The notes beneath the pieces are model-generated. The model saw nothing but the letters and a program-made list of their open reading frames with translations. It had not been told where the DNA came from and did not search any database. DNA of 64,000 nt, from assembly GCA_037962975.1 (NCBI GenBank), contig CM075674.1:39074501-39138500 (forward strand), in the 5' to 3' direction. Position numbers and translations under genes: made by a program. The DNA comes from Clitoria ternatea. Taxonomy: Eukaryota; Streptophyta; Magnoliopsida; Fabales; Fabaceae. This document shows, one piece after another, positions 11,988-24,450 of this stretch (the stretch's first letter is position 1; each line of letters opens with the position of its first letter).

Positions 11988-12182
11988 ATCACTCCTTAAC
12001 ATTTTTCTTAATTAATTTCTCTAAAGTTATATTTTCCCTATTTTATTATTACTTATGTCTTTTGGGTATGTTTTGAATTTAGTTTCCCTTTGTATCCCTT
12101 CCGGAGGTAATTCAGTGAATATTTTTTACATATACAAGATCTCGAATCTAAGACCTTGTTTAAGTTATACCAAGTTGCTTAC
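11988..12182. other. AT-rich spacer, no gene seen
   Basis: 195 bp between two LTR-derived blocks; possible internal remnant of the minus-strand element to the left. The last five bases, CTTAC (12178-12182), match the five bases after 21849. Confidence 0.4.
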
Positions 12183-12538
12183 TGTGACGTCCCAAAAACA
12201 CTGGTAAATTTTTCATGTTTTACAAAGAGTTGTTAGACAAAGAATTAATATGGTGAAGCTTTAATTTAACACCCTGGATCTATGAAAAACCTCCCTCATA
12301 TATAGAGATATGAGAGGGTAAATTAGAAATTAGGCCATGAGAAAAAATCCAACTAAAAACAGTGAAAAAATTAATTCAAACTGGTTATTGTGTGATTGAA
12401 TTCAAGGAAGTGAGCTTAATGAGGTTTATTGGTGTTAAATAGGTCAATGGTATTTTGAAATGAGGCTAAATATAAGTTAGTACAATGAGAAATGAGGATA
12501 ATTCAAGCCATGGCAATTAGAGGATTTTGTGCTCCATT

Positions 12539-12571
12539 CGCTCAAGCGAGAGCCACACTCGCTTGAGCGAG
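12539..12571 (+). repeat. CGCTCAAGCGAG / CTCGCTTGAGCGAG inverted repeats
   Basis: CGCTCAAGCGAG at 12539-12550 and CTCGCTTGAGCGAG at 12558-12571; decayed copies continue to about 12660. The same motif family occurs at 14531-14880, 32401-32620, 33614-33805 and in the paired LTR. Confidence 0.85.
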
Positions 12572-12884
12572 TCGTTATGGTGTACTTGAGCAAGCCAGGG
12601 AGAATGCTGAGCGATGAGAAAGAATAGGTATTAGGGGATCCTTCCGCTTGAGTGAACACCATCTTGTAACGGATCAATTTTTACTTAAATTTGAAGCGGT
12701 AATTAAACAGTGAAAAAAATTAAAATTTCTCAAAAAAATAAGAAATGAATCCTAGAAAATAGGAAATTGAATTTTGAATATAAGGATATTTTTAGTCTAA
12801 TTTAAAATGAAATTAAACAAAAATGGAACGTAGAATAAAATAAAATAATAAATAAATAAAATAAAAATCTTTCACAGTAATTTG

Positions 12885-13095
12885 CTACAGTAAAATGTTA
12901 GAGTAATTTGCTACAGTACCTGCTACAGTGAATTCCTACAGTATCTGTCACATGAAAAATCTTGTGTAGTAACTTCACGAGAATTCTTCCTCCTTCGCAC
13001 CGCCCCATGTCACTTCGATTTGCTACAGTGATTTGCTATAGTATCTGCTACAGTGATTTGCTACAGTATCTGCTACAATGATTTACTATAGTAAT
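12885..13095 (+). promoter_or_regulatory. TGCTACAGT repeat array upstream of a TATA box
   Basis: Many copies of TGCTACAGT or one-base variants alternate with GATTT or ATC spacers in two clusters (12885-12945 and 13020-13090). The array ends about 15 bp before TATAAATA. A role as LTR promoter elements is inferred from position only. Confidence 0.5.
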
Positions 13096-13109
13096 CGCCA
13101 TTGAAAGCC

Positions 13110-13117
13110 TATAAATA
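13110..13117 (+). promoter_or_regulatory. TATA box of the LTR-like block
   Basis: TATAAATA in the context GCCTATAAATAAGGCTCC, correctly oriented for plus-strand transcription of an LTR. Confidence 0.6.
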
Positions 13118-14529
13118 AGGCTCCAACCTTCTAAATTTCTTCAAAACCAAAAACATTACCAATTCCATAACCTTTCATCTCCCTCTTCAAGCTTTTAAAA
13201 CCTTCATTTGTCATACTCAAACTCTTTAATTTTGCATAAGAAGAAACTACATAAAATTGAAGATTTGAGGAAACACAAGGGAGTTTAGCATAAGGAAAGC
13301 TTAGGGATCTTCAATTGAGGTAAGAAAGAGGAGATAGGATATTAAATACATAGAAATTAAGTTAGAATTGCTTGTTTAATTATTTGGAAACTCATTTAGC
13401 TAGATTTTAATTTAATTTAAATTAAATTATGAAATTGAAGCCAAATGGTTTGGAATATGATATATGATATATTTCTAATGTTGTATGGTGATTTAGAACC
13501 AATTATATATTTAATTTGCATTTGAAATCATTAAAACAGCAAAAACAGAAGGAAACAAAGTGTTGTCTTCATATATGGATTATACTTGTAAATATGATGA
13601 AATATCGTATCTTCTTGAACTTTACCATAAATTCTTATTGTTAAATTATGAATAAATTTAATGATATAAATTTACTACATTCATGCATCATATGCATTGG
13701 CCATTCAAAGAATCCGCATGGGGGTTCTTTGAGGGGGTTCCCAGTGGGGGAATGCGCTCTGTTGAGCAACAGACCTCTACGGTGGTTTTATACCACGGCC
13801 GTCTTAAAGGCTAAGCAGTGTGTCCTTTAGGGGGTCCTGCAACACTTGTTATTGATATGATTGTATTGTTATCCGATGTTGGTGTTGCATTATAGGGAGT
13901 TGTATCGGTTGGATATCCGTAAAAATATTATTGCTGAAAAATCACTGCAGATGTTCCCACCAGAATGGATCCATTATGCATTTTTATTCATATAGAGAAT
14001 GGAATATTAATATAAATATAATACAAAATATGTGTTTGGCATCCACATCGTATAGCATCATACTTGTGATTGTGTATGTTCTAATCTAATTTCTATTTAT
14101 TTGACATTTTATCTCACTCTTTCTGTTACTTGTGACAACTCTTTAGTGGTTAACCAGGAAGACATGTGACAAAGTGGATGTTGCTGAATATGGATAAATT
14201 ATGAAGGCTTTTGATAATGATGCTTGCTTGCGTGACTACTATTGCTGTATTATGTATATGCTATGTTTTGGTACTTTATATCTTTATATTTTATAAGATC
14301 TAGGTGCCTGTTGTAAAATATATATATATATCTATATAACTCTGATGTTATGTATAATAATAAGAAGTCAATTATGAAAAGGTTACGCACTCTGATATTG
14401 TATTAGTAACCTCTGGAATCAGGTTGTGAATCTCTTGATATTTACCAGGTGAAAAATAAGTTATCCATGAGATTTTATATGGTGACGGTAATTATCTTGG
14501 GATTTGCAAGTTGACTCCAGGGCGTTACA

Positions 14530-16849
14530 CATCTCGCTTAAGCGAGATTCACGGGCCACACTTGGGTGTGTCAGCGAGACACTTGAGCGAGAGTGAAGGT
14601 TAGCCCCAAGGGCTTTACTGCCCGATTTTCGCTTCAGCGAGGCAAAGCTCGCCTGGACGAAAATAGTCCAGTATCCCATTCCCTCTCCTTTCGCCTGAGC
14701 GAGTCCCAGACCAAGGCCATTTCACTTGAGCAAAAATGGTCCAGTAGCCAAAGTCTGATTTCCAGGAAAACCTCACTTGAGCGAGAACTACATTCGCTTG
14801 AGCGAATTTTGGCCAGTGACCAAACCAACAATACAAGAGGATCTCGCTTGAGCGAGATTCTCACTGGCTTGAGCGAGTTCTACAGGGAAACGAAAAAGAC
14901 AAGATTTTCCTGCAACTTAACATGCCAAAACTCATTTCATCCTAAATCAATCAAATTCAACATAACATGTATGTCATATTACATATTTATGACTTGTCTC
15001 AAGTATCATTATCCTTTAAATTCCATTCTAATCTATGAATCATGTTAAATCAAACACATCATCTCATGTAATCATTGAAACATAAATTTTCACATGACCC
15101 GTCATTCATTCAAGAAATTCACCATTGTTTAACAACAAACAAACGTCTTAATTCATCATCTCACATCATTTGGGTCATTAATGAAAATTGGCCATACACA
15201 CCAAGGTCCAATTTTCCTACATGACCCTCAAAATCAACATCTACAATCTAGATAACAAAATGAGCATGTGTATACACTATATGCTATATAAAAATCTAGA
15301 TTTTGTCGGACAAGGCACTTCCTATACATCTATTTATCTCCTTCCACAAAACATACTCTAAAACATTCACTCTTCCCATAAGTACCCTGCATCACAAGTC
15401 TAAAAATAGACAACATGGGAGAGTGAGTCATACATTCCAAAAGAATGAATATCAATACCATGTGATCATGTGCATATGTATCACAACATGTATACTTGCA
15501 TTAGCACACAACTCATCATCAACTATCATTGTAAGTATAATCATCCTTGTAAATCAAGCAAGCATAAATCATACACATGATCTAGTCCTTCAAACATTGG
15601 ACTAACATACAATCCACCATCTTTCTCACATTATTATTTGGTATTCACATGTTTATGTTATCTCACTTACATTTCTTCATTTACACCACAATCATCACCA
15701 TATATCATTATCTTCGACATATTCCTTGCTATATGCAAATGCTTTTAAGCTAATGCATATGCACAATAGAATAATTCAATAATTACAGATCTGACTGTGG
15801 AAAAATAAACACCAATTGTGGGACTCAAGTATGATCAACCAACCATACCCCTACTACAGTAGTAAAATGTGTACATTTATTCTTAAATTTTGTATGCATT
15901 TCACCAATTATTTTACTATACCAAACCACATTGCCCATATTGCAACACCTGGTCATTTTCACTATGACCGTGGTACATAACATATTCGACATAGGGTGTT
16001 ACGAACCAACCATGAGACATATCATGGCAGCTGTGATCCCAAGGATCACCGGGGACACCTGCTCATCAAGAGCTACCCCCACAAAGGTCAACCACACGTG
16101 CCTCCCCGTAGCATAACATGGGCAGCTTCGTGACTTACACACCAAGTCACAGGGGAAAATACAAATCGCTCTTGCACAGAGCCTCCCTCCCACTCGGCCA
16201 ACCGGGGGAATCCCTTAAAATTCCAACACCGACAGCTATGCAGTAAGCCATGGATGCAAATGCCAATCATATGTATTTCTTACTCTATGTATCCTATTCA
16301 TGTCACTCATCAAACATCATCAACATCATCATCATCATCACCAACACTATCTCACTGTTTTTAGTAGGTTTAATACTGTTAGATTTAATCTTTATTTTCA
16401 AGTTTTGTATGTGGTATTTTAACAATTCATTCGCCAAATTCAATGGCATTCCCCATTAACCTCAATGATCAACTTTTCATTGTTAATAATGGTATGCTAT
16501 TCATTTACACCCAATCTCAACCACACATTGATTACACTCATTCACATTCATGGTGGATAGAACACAATCATTATATTCATAGCTTACACTTGCCAAATAG
16601 TTCACACTACCATATAGCACACCATATCTATTCTAATTACACAATGCATGTTGCCAAACATTATCACTAATATCATATACACAATATAAATTTACATAAC
16701 ATCCAAAGCAAGACAAACATACAAGTCATCACATATGACAATCAATTACTATTCAATTCATGCAATTAGAATATAAAGACTCCTCTCCTACCTCAAGAGA
16801 AGAATTCCAATTAAGACGACGTTCCCGCCTCGTCGTTCTGAATGGATCC
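14530..16849 (-). repeat. Minus-strand LTR block, left part
   Basis: Shares an ordered set of words with the LTR at 28909-33976, including CCTGCATCACAA, CATGGGAGAGTGAGT and CTCCTCTCCTACCT. It begins with hairpin motifs, among them the perfect 18-bp palindrome ATCTCGCTTAAGCGAGAT (14531-14548). It continues in 20690-21849 beyond the solo LTR. Small open frames here lack any recognisable domain. Confidence 0.6.
14531..14880. repeat. Array of CTCGCTTGAGCGAG-type inverted repeats
   Basis: Starts with a perfect 18-bp palindrome (14531-14548) and continues with roughly ten intact or decayed copies, ending with two close copies at about 14842-14880. Confidence 0.85.
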
Positions 16850-17039
16850 TGTAACATCCTAAAAATTTTATTCTCATGTATAATCATTTTTATTTAGACC
16901 ATTAATGATATTATCCATTTTATCTCAACTTTCTACATAAATTTGGTTAGGAAAACATTTTTGTGAACACCTCTTTTGGTCCGACCTAAATACCTTCTTT
17001 GATACTAACTTCTGGTAGCTCTTTGATTGGGACATTACC

Positions 17040-18350
17040 GAGTAAAATATTATTGAGCAAGAAATTTCTGAGTGAATCATGTCTGAGATAAGACTGTCCG
17101 AGTGAAGAAACGAATCTGATTTCGAGTGAGTTATTTCTGAGTGAGGTATGACCGAGAGAACTTCCGAGTGAAGGAAGGTTAAGATGTTTCCGAGTGAGTC
17201 ATGACCGAGAGAATGACTTCCGAGTGAAGGGAGTCCTGGCCTCGGAGACATTTCTGAGTGAAGCGTGTCCGAGAGAACCACTTCTGAGTGAAAGGGGCTC
17301 TGACTTCGAATGACCACCTTTCGGGCAAAGACGCTTCCAAGTTCCATACTTCTGGGTGGAGTGTCTCTGAGTGACTCGTTTCTGAGTAAAACATCTCTGA
17401 GTGACTTGTTTCCGAATGAAACGTCTCTGAGTGAAACGTTTCTGAGTGAAACGTCTCCGAGTGACTCATTTCTGAATAAAATGTCTCTAAATGAAACATT
17501 TTTGAGAGAAGTACTTCCGAACGAAGAAAAGCTTTGATTTTGAATGAGTACTTCTTGGGCCAAGATATTTTTGAGTAGTGAATTCCCGAGTGGGGTATCT
17601 CCGAGTTGAGTGTAACTTTCCCAAATAGGGTGTCTCTGAGTGCGATATTTCCACGTGGTATGCACCGATTGAGATATACCGAGTGAGTCATTTTTAGGGG
17701 AAGTACTTCTGGACAGAGAAAGGTTTTGATTTCGAATAAGTACGTTTTCGAGTGAATAGTTCCTGGGGGAAGTAAATATCCAAGTGGTGAACCCCTTCAT
17801 TATATTCATCCTCGGGTGTCTTAAAGATTGCCTAGAGCCTGTGCTCGAGTCCATATTCAAAGTTGTCAAGAGCTTGTGCTCGGGTTCGTCTTCAAGATTG
17901 CCTTCGACTCTGGGTGATATTCCCAAGTGGAACGATTTCTGAGAGAGGATTGAACTTCGACTCCGAATGAGCTTTTCGGTTGTAAGATTTCCAAGTGACG
18001 CACTTCCGAGAGAAATATTTTCGAGTGAAGAAAGACTGACTTTGAATAAGTACTTTTCAGGCAGAGATATATCCGAGTGGAGAATTTTCGAGTGAATCAA
18101 TTCTGAACGAAAAGTGGCTCTGACTTTGAAAGAACATTTTTCAGGCAGAGATATATCCGAGTGAGATATTTCTGAATGAGGTGTCTCCGGGTGAGACATT
18201 TCTGAGTGAGTCACTTCCGAGGAAGGAAAAGCTATGACCGAGTGTTTCAAGCAGAAACATTTCCGAGCGAATTCTCTCCGAGTGAAGCAATTCTAAATAA
18301 AAAGAGGCTCTGATGAATCCTTCTCGGAAAGAGACATTCGCGAGTATTTT
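17040..18350 (+). repeat. Degenerate TCCGAGTGA array
   Basis: Dozens of copies of T(T/C)(C/T)GAGTGA spaced mostly 14-20 bp apart. The same motif recurs at 27470-28310 and, on the opposite strand, at 32640-33540 and 55195-56085 in other elements. Confidence 0.8.
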
Positions 18351-19914
18351 CAATTTAATCTTTTACCATCGAGGTGCCAAACCTTCCCGTTGATGTGAGC
18401 TCTTGGAGAAGATCAGCATGTTATCCCTAGAGTAACTTTTATCCGTTGAGTGACGGCCCTTCCACTCGACACGGTCGGATCACTAAGTTATTAATTTCTT
18501 AGGCTCTTCCAATTCCTCTCGTCAAATTACCACTCAAAATACGTCATCCTGTACATATTTTAATTATTAGTTAGAGTCTGAATTTGGAAATATGGTCAAC
18601 TACAAAGTTATTTCTCGTTGTCTTGGCTTTCCAGCAAGACAAAATTTATTAAAATCCATTAAGATATGAGAGAGATATGTCCAAAATACCTAAATAGTGT
18701 CAGAATTAATATTTTACTTCAATCATGCAAGCTCCATTATGTAAGCTGCGGAAATGGTCAACAATACAACTTATTTTCTTATCTAAAACCTCTATTATTA
18801 CCATAATTAACGCACCTAACATCCCACTACAATCCTATTATGAAAACCTTGTCCCTTACTTGTCGTTGCATCATTAAATCAACACTACATCTTGTTCCCA
18901 AGTCTGAATTCTTAGAACAAGCTAAAGTTAGTGAAGTCTCTCTCTTTTTTCCTTTTATTTTCTCTATCAAAGTCACTCTTGATCTGAAGCTAGGATAGTA
19001 AGAGAACATTTTAAACCACTCTAGGATCCTCCATCAAGGTAAGAGGGGATAGGGTTGTGAATAAATATGGAATGGGTAGAATTGTATGTTGTTCTAGGAT
19101 TTCAATATTTATTTTCGTTGCTTGTTACTTAATTTTGAAGCTGAAAATGTGTGAATTTGACTCTGACTTCTTCATCAAAGTTGTAGATCTTTTTGTTTGT
19201 GAATTTTGACACTTGAACCAATTGATTTGGATATGTATAGCATGAGTTATAGTAAAAATACTACAGTATATCTGTTCTGGAATATGTACCTTCTATTTTG
19301 TGTAAATATTAATATTCTGGGAATTATACATACATATTTAGACTTTGATGTCTTTATAAAGGTTGTAGATATTTATGTTATGGAACTACAGAAAGTGGAA
19401 TTACTTAAAAAGGATTTGATTTACTCATGTTATGGTCATTTTACTAATGTATGTTGCTGTTGTAAACTTCTGAAATTACCTATGATGATTATTATGGATG
19501 AAAATGATATTTTCCATATGGGTAATGATTTATTTTTAAATTATTGAGGGATTATTGGTTATTATAGATGTTATTGAGTATCCTATGAATGTCATACAGT
19601 ATGTTTATCTTTATGATGAATAATTATGAATGACTAAATTAATGTATACATGAATGCCTTGTGGTTTATTAAGATATATTGTTGAACTGTAAATCCATGA
19701 TTTTGAGAATTAATATATGTGATGTGTCCTTTGAGGGCTTATGGTTTTCCAAGTGATTATGGAAGTATTGATATCATGGTATGTTAAATCGATAAAGAGA
19801 ATTAAAGGCATTCATGCATCTTAAGCATTTGGACGCACCATGGAATTTAGGGGTTCCATGATTGCCGGCCCTGGTGGGGGGTTACTCTATGATGAGTTAA
19901 AACCCTATTTTCGT

Positions 19915-20150
19915 TGAGCTCCATGGAGTGTAGGGATTCATGGTTATGCTAAGTCTTACTTGTGTACTTCGGTACTTGAGCGCCATGGAGTGTAGGGATT
20001 CATGGTTTATCCTAAGTCCTACTTGTGTACTTCGGTACTTGAGCGCCATGGAGTGTAGGGATTCATGGTTTATGCTAAGTCCTACTTGTGTACTTCGGTA
20101 CTTGAGCGCCATGAAGTGTAGGGATTCATGGCATTACGCTAAGTCCTACT
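19915..20150 (+). repeat. 63-bp tandem repeat, about 3.7 copies
   Basis: Each unit contains CCATGGAGTGTAGGGATTCA and TACTTGTGTACTTCGGTAC. 63 is a multiple of three, so overlapping open frames on both strands are trivial. Confidence 0.9.
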
Positions 20151-20689
20151 TGTGTCTCTATGAGACTTTTTACTACAGTATTTCCACCAAATCAAAAATG
20201 GATCCAACATGACATCATTTGACTAAATTAAAGATTATTAAATGTAAATGACCTTGTTTGGCATATTCATCATATCATTATGGTTTGTTGATTGTGTTTG
20301 TGCAATTTTACTTATTTTATATTTATTCTATATTTTGTCTCACTCTTACATTATTTTTACAGTGCATGCTACACTGAATGACGAGTGGTACAATTAATGA
20401 AGCTTTTATGATTTATTGCTTAGACTTTGATTTCATTTGAATTTTAATGGGTTGTAATAATATTATGTACCATGTACTGTAATCTTCTGTATCATTTCCG
20501 CTATATAAATGTATTATATTTTATTTGTTCACGACTAGTATGCATGATAATATTCCGCATTTATCAATTTTTACGTGACCTCAGAATTTAAATTACGAAT
20601 TTCAAAATGATTCTTTAAACACGAAAAATTTATTTCAAAAATTTGGGTTAATTAATTTTGAATTTGTAATTTGGGTCCTGGGTGTCACA

Positions 20690-21849
20690 TATCCTACATA
20701 ACATACACATAGGATCAAAATCAATCACCCATTCAAGGCACTATTTCAACTCTAATTTAACTATCATTATATCTATCATTTTATAACATGTACAAGACAT
20801 GTTATAGACATCATTTTCATTATTTGTTAGGCTATGGGAATTCCTTCCCATTAAGCCGCATTCATTAAATTCAAGGGTTACCAACAATAATAGCCCAACA
20901 CTCATACAACTCTATTTATCAACATTCATATCATCAATGTCATGCATTTATTCTTAAAATATACCCTTAAGCCAACATTATCCATTTTCCCTAATTCTTA
21001 AAGGCTAGGGTTTTCACCAACCCAACAACATCATAAATAATCATTAATCCTCCCCACCTTCTAACCATAAATGCATCTACCCATTTATCCCTCATTAAAA
21101 CCTTTCATTTATGACAACCCACACTAGGGTTTATGCATTAAATATTTTCCTCAAATACCCATGTACATGCATTGTTCCCTTAACTCATAATAACACACAT
21201 CATTTGTAAAAACTGAACAAAATGATGAGTATACCTTACCTCACACCCAAAACGAAGTGGGTTCAAGAAGGGGGGAAGAGACCACATGAAAATTGAGAAG
21301 AAGAGGAAGAAGATTTCAACTCCAATGGCCTCCTTCCAAGCTCCAACAAATGAAATAGGAAGGAAAAATGTATCATCTTTGGCTTAGGGTTTGAGAGGAA
21401 AAAGAGATGAAGAGAAGAATGGAGAAGGAAGAAGAAGCAACGTGTGTTTACCCAAGGAGTTCAGCAAACTCATGTGAAAAGAAGGGAAAAATATAAGTTT
21501 TGGTTTTAATTTTAACCTTTCATTAAAAGATTCATCATTTTACGTCCATCAGGACCTCTATTCGGGCTCAATACTTTATCTGAAAATTACCATGAGTACA
21601 TATTCAGACTCCCAATATTATCCTTAACAGCCCTGACCAATATCATCTCAATCAGAGATACTTAGTCCGACGCCCCATATTTTATTCGGGTCAGTTTTCA
21701 ACTTATTCAGTCCCAATAAATTACCAACAGTCCTCACAAATCTTAATTTAATCATTTCCAATATTTTGGAACGTTAAATAATTCATATGTAATTATTCAA
21801 TATTAATTTCTTTAATTAACTCTCTATTTTAAAATTTTGGGATGTTACA
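20690..21849 (-). repeat. Minus-strand LTR block, right part
   Basis: Ends GGGATGTTACA (TGTAACATCCC as a minus-strand LTR start) followed by CTTAC. It contains GTGAGGTAAGG on the minus strand near 21240, as in other LTRs here. No gene. Confidence 0.6.
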
Positions 21850-21854
21850 CTTAC

Positions 21855-23160
21855 CACTTAAACCAACCTCTTTTAGTAAATATTTTCATGTAAAAAGTAA
21901 TAAAATTATCTCTTGTGAACAAAAGATTCTTAAGAATGGTTTTTAAAAATAAATTTAACTTTTGTAAGCTCTTGTTACTCTAGAAAGTAAAACTTTACAA
22001 CCTTAACATAATATTTAAAGTGGGGGTAATTTTGAAAATTTACTTAATATTCTTAAGAATATTTTACTTGAACCAAAATATGATAATAAAATTATGATGA
22101 AAATTAAAATTATTCCTGATAAACTTAAGTGACACCTAAACATATTTTTAAAACTTTGTTAGGTATCTTATTTTTTCTTATTCCCTTGATAAAACTTACC
22201 AAGATACCAAATACCCCCTAATGTGAGATCATTTACCTAATATATATGCATTAATAGAAAATTGGTTAATTTTATTAAAATTTTTAAATTAGTTTGAAAT
22301 TTGTGGTAAATTTTAAAATTATTCTTAAGGTTGTTAAGACTCATCATTCTATTTTTTTCACTTATTACCCAATTATCATAGCAGATATATTGATGTATCT
22401 CATTTATTATTATATTGATTCCAAGAAATATGATATATTAATAAGGTTATTTTGGTCAAAAAATAATTAATGATATGAAAATTTAAAAAAGAGTTTTATA
22501 TTAAAGGATAAATTTTTCTCTAAAAACAATCTTATATTAAGCGATAAAAATAGTATATTATTTTAATTTAAATATGTTTGTTTATATAATTATAAGTATT
22601 TTAATTTTGTTTTTTGTAAAAAAAGTTCTTTTACACTCTACTTACATTAGAATTTATTTACAACACTGAAGTTGAATTAATTAGGTATTGATTTAAATAA
22701 CAAAATTACGTATTAATTTATCAACATAGTTCTTAGTTCTTATAGGTCAAATTAGCCATTGATACATAGAGAACAATAATCACACCATCCTATAAGAACT
22801 AAAATCAAATCACTCATTTTTATGGTGATTAGAAATATATTTACAAAAATAACATAATACATTCAAGTATGCCCGCCGTTAGTTTGTTTGACATGTATTG
22901 ATCTGTAATAAGAACTAATTGAGTTTATGGACCGAATCATTGACCAGAGCGTAAAGAGGCTAAACCAAGTATCTATGGTTTTCTCTAATGAACCACCTAT
23001 TTCTATTAGATAGCAATGATATAATCATATATTACTAATTAATTATATGGGGCTAATCAAATCTTAATTTAGAATTAATATGAGAAGATATAATTTAATA
23101 GTAAAAGAAGAACATTGATTAAAATAAAAGGAGTTAAAAAGATTACATCATGAGTGTTCA
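21855..23160. other. AT-rich region with no recognisable gene
   Basis: About 1.3 kb of very AT-rich, low-complexity DNA with no convincing frame, RNA gene or LTR end. It precedes the MULE relic and could be its 5' non-coding part or older intergenic DNA. Confidence 0.4.
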
Positions 23161-23348
23161 CCTAAGCCTCATGGCTAGAGGATTTTGTTACAAATAACTT
23201 AGAAAGCAATCATAAGAGAACAAGGATCACCATTATATGTTGAGAATATAAGTGTGGATTTTACCTCCACGCCAGTGTGAATATTGATGATGTCAGTTTT
23301 GAGATAAACGGGTTGGTTGCCTCATACTCTTGTGTTAAGGTTGTTAAC
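23160..23348 (+). pseudogene. MULE transposase relic, N-terminal part
   Basis: A plus-strand reading includes NHKRTRITIIC, a stop, then KCGFYLHASVNIDD and FEINGLVASYSCVKVVN. This matches the layout of the plant MuDR N-terminal region (N-D-K-x-R-x-R ... C-P-W-x-x-H-A-S ... H-x-C), which precedes the MULE transposase core. The frame continues exactly across the insertion: the next codons are at 59727 (N-H-E-A-F-A-K-W). The solo LTR at 23349-59721 separates the halves and duplicates TTAAC. Confidence 0.7.
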
Positions 23349-23953
23349 TGTAACATCTCTATTTTTATTTTTATATTAAAATTTTGAAAGAATTAAATTA
23401 TGATTCTTTAGAACTTTTTAATCTACGTATTATTTATGATTTTTTGAAATTTTTTGGAATTTTTGAATAAAATAATATATTTTAAATAATTTTGAATTCA
23501 TATAAAGTGACTTAAAATTAAAAATATTTATAAGAAAGTGAATTTAAATTATAATAAAATTTTCTAAAATCTATTTCAAGTAGACTTATCTAAAAATTAT
23601 CGGTTTGAGAAAAATCTTGATTTTTTCCAATCGTTAAAAAATTAGAAACGTATCAATAAATTTTTATTAATAGAAAATTCTATATGTTTAAAATTTAAAC
23701 TTTTTATTACTTATTATAAAATTAGTGAGGACTGATATAATATCGCTAAATTTAAAAAAGGACTAATTTTGAATATTTAAAATATACCGAGTGAAAGGTT
23801 ACTATTTGGTTTAATAATTCAACCAATATTTACTATGCAAAACACTGTGCATATATGAAATTTTCAAAAAATACACAATAACCAGGTTTGAAATTTCAAA
23901 AAATGCATAATACTTTTATATTAAAATAATGAAATGCGTAATAATTTTTTCCC

Positions 23954-23961
23954 TATAAATA
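23954..23961 (+). promoter_or_regulatory. TATA box of the solo LTR
   Basis: TATAAATA in CCCTATAAATACCG, about 600 bp into the LTR and oriented with it. Confidence 0.6.
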
Positions 23962-24179
23962 CCGAAGGAATTCTTCTTTAGAATTCACAATTTCAGATTA
24001 AGTTTTCTTAATATAGTAGTGCTAGTGAGATAGTAGTAGAAGTGAGAGAGAGAAATATAAATTTTTAGAAGAAGGTTCTGCTAAAGTTCTAAGGTACGAA
24101 TACATCTCTTTTATATTTTTTAGGGTTATTTTTATATCATTTTTAGAAATCTATTATTATACTAGAAATAATATTATTT

Positions 24180-24450
24180 TAAGTTACTATTCTAAATAGT
24201 AAAATACTATTTCAATAGTAAATTACTGTTTCAATAGTAAATTACTATTCAAATAGTAAATTACTATTTACTGTTACTATTTACTTTTACTATTCATATT
24301 TTACTCTCTACCGTTACTATTCATGATTTATTATTTATCGCTACTATTCATGATTTACTATTTACTATTACTATTCATAATTTACTATTTACCATTACTA
24401 TTTATGTTTTACTATCTAGTGTTACTATATACTATTCATTATTTAAAATT
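24180..24450 (+). repeat. AT-rich ACTATT repeat tract
   Basis: Short imperfect tandem copies built on TACTATTCATGATTTACTAT and AATAGTAAATTACTATT; the latter is close to a palindrome. Confidence 0.75.

Larger units (their letters stand above)
12183..14529 (+). repeat. Plus-strand LTR-like block
   Basis: Has the order typical of an LTR: TGTGACGTCC start, hairpin words near the start (12539-12571), a TGCTACAGT array, TATAAATA, a GAGGTAAG donor-like word near 13317, and an end GGGCGTTACA at 14529. The bases flanking these two ends (CTTAC and CATCT) do not match, so it is not a clean solo LTR on its own. No gene. Confidence 0.55.
16850..20689 (+). mobile_element. Solo LTR, 3.84 kb
   Basis: Begins TGTAACATCCT and ends GGGTGTCACA. 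The flanks are GATCC (16845-16849) and TATCC (20690-20694), a 5-bp duplication with one change. There is no interior, so it is the usual product of LTR-LTR recombination. It contains a degenerate GAGTGA array (17040-18350), a GGTAAGAGGGG donor-like word near 19037 and a 63-bp tandem repeat (19915-20150). It lies within the minus-strand block 14530-21849. The 441-residue frame on its minus strand is a by-product of the repeat array. Confidence 0.8.
12183..21849. mobile_element. Composite LTR-derived insertion flanked by CTTAC
   Basis: The left edge begins TGTGACGTCCC and the right edge ends GGGATGTTACA. Both are flanked by CTTAC (12178-12182 and 21850-21854), suggesting one original insertion. 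Inside, 12183-14529 has plus-strand LTR features, whereas 14530-16849 plus 20690-21849 resemble the minus-strand LTR of the 28909 family. A later plus-strand solo LTR (16850-20689) splits the second block. No coding sequence is recognised. How the opposite-facing blocks came together is not resolved. Confidence 0.5.

Noticed and set aside
12183..14529. Clean solo LTR
   Set aside because: Flanking 5-mers CTTAC and CATCT do not match; the matching CTTAC is at 21850, so it was treated as part of a composite.
16925..18250. 441-residue open frame on the minus strand
   Set aside because: Lies wholly in the degenerate GAGTGA array; reads as short Ser/His/Glu repeats open in several frames with no domain.
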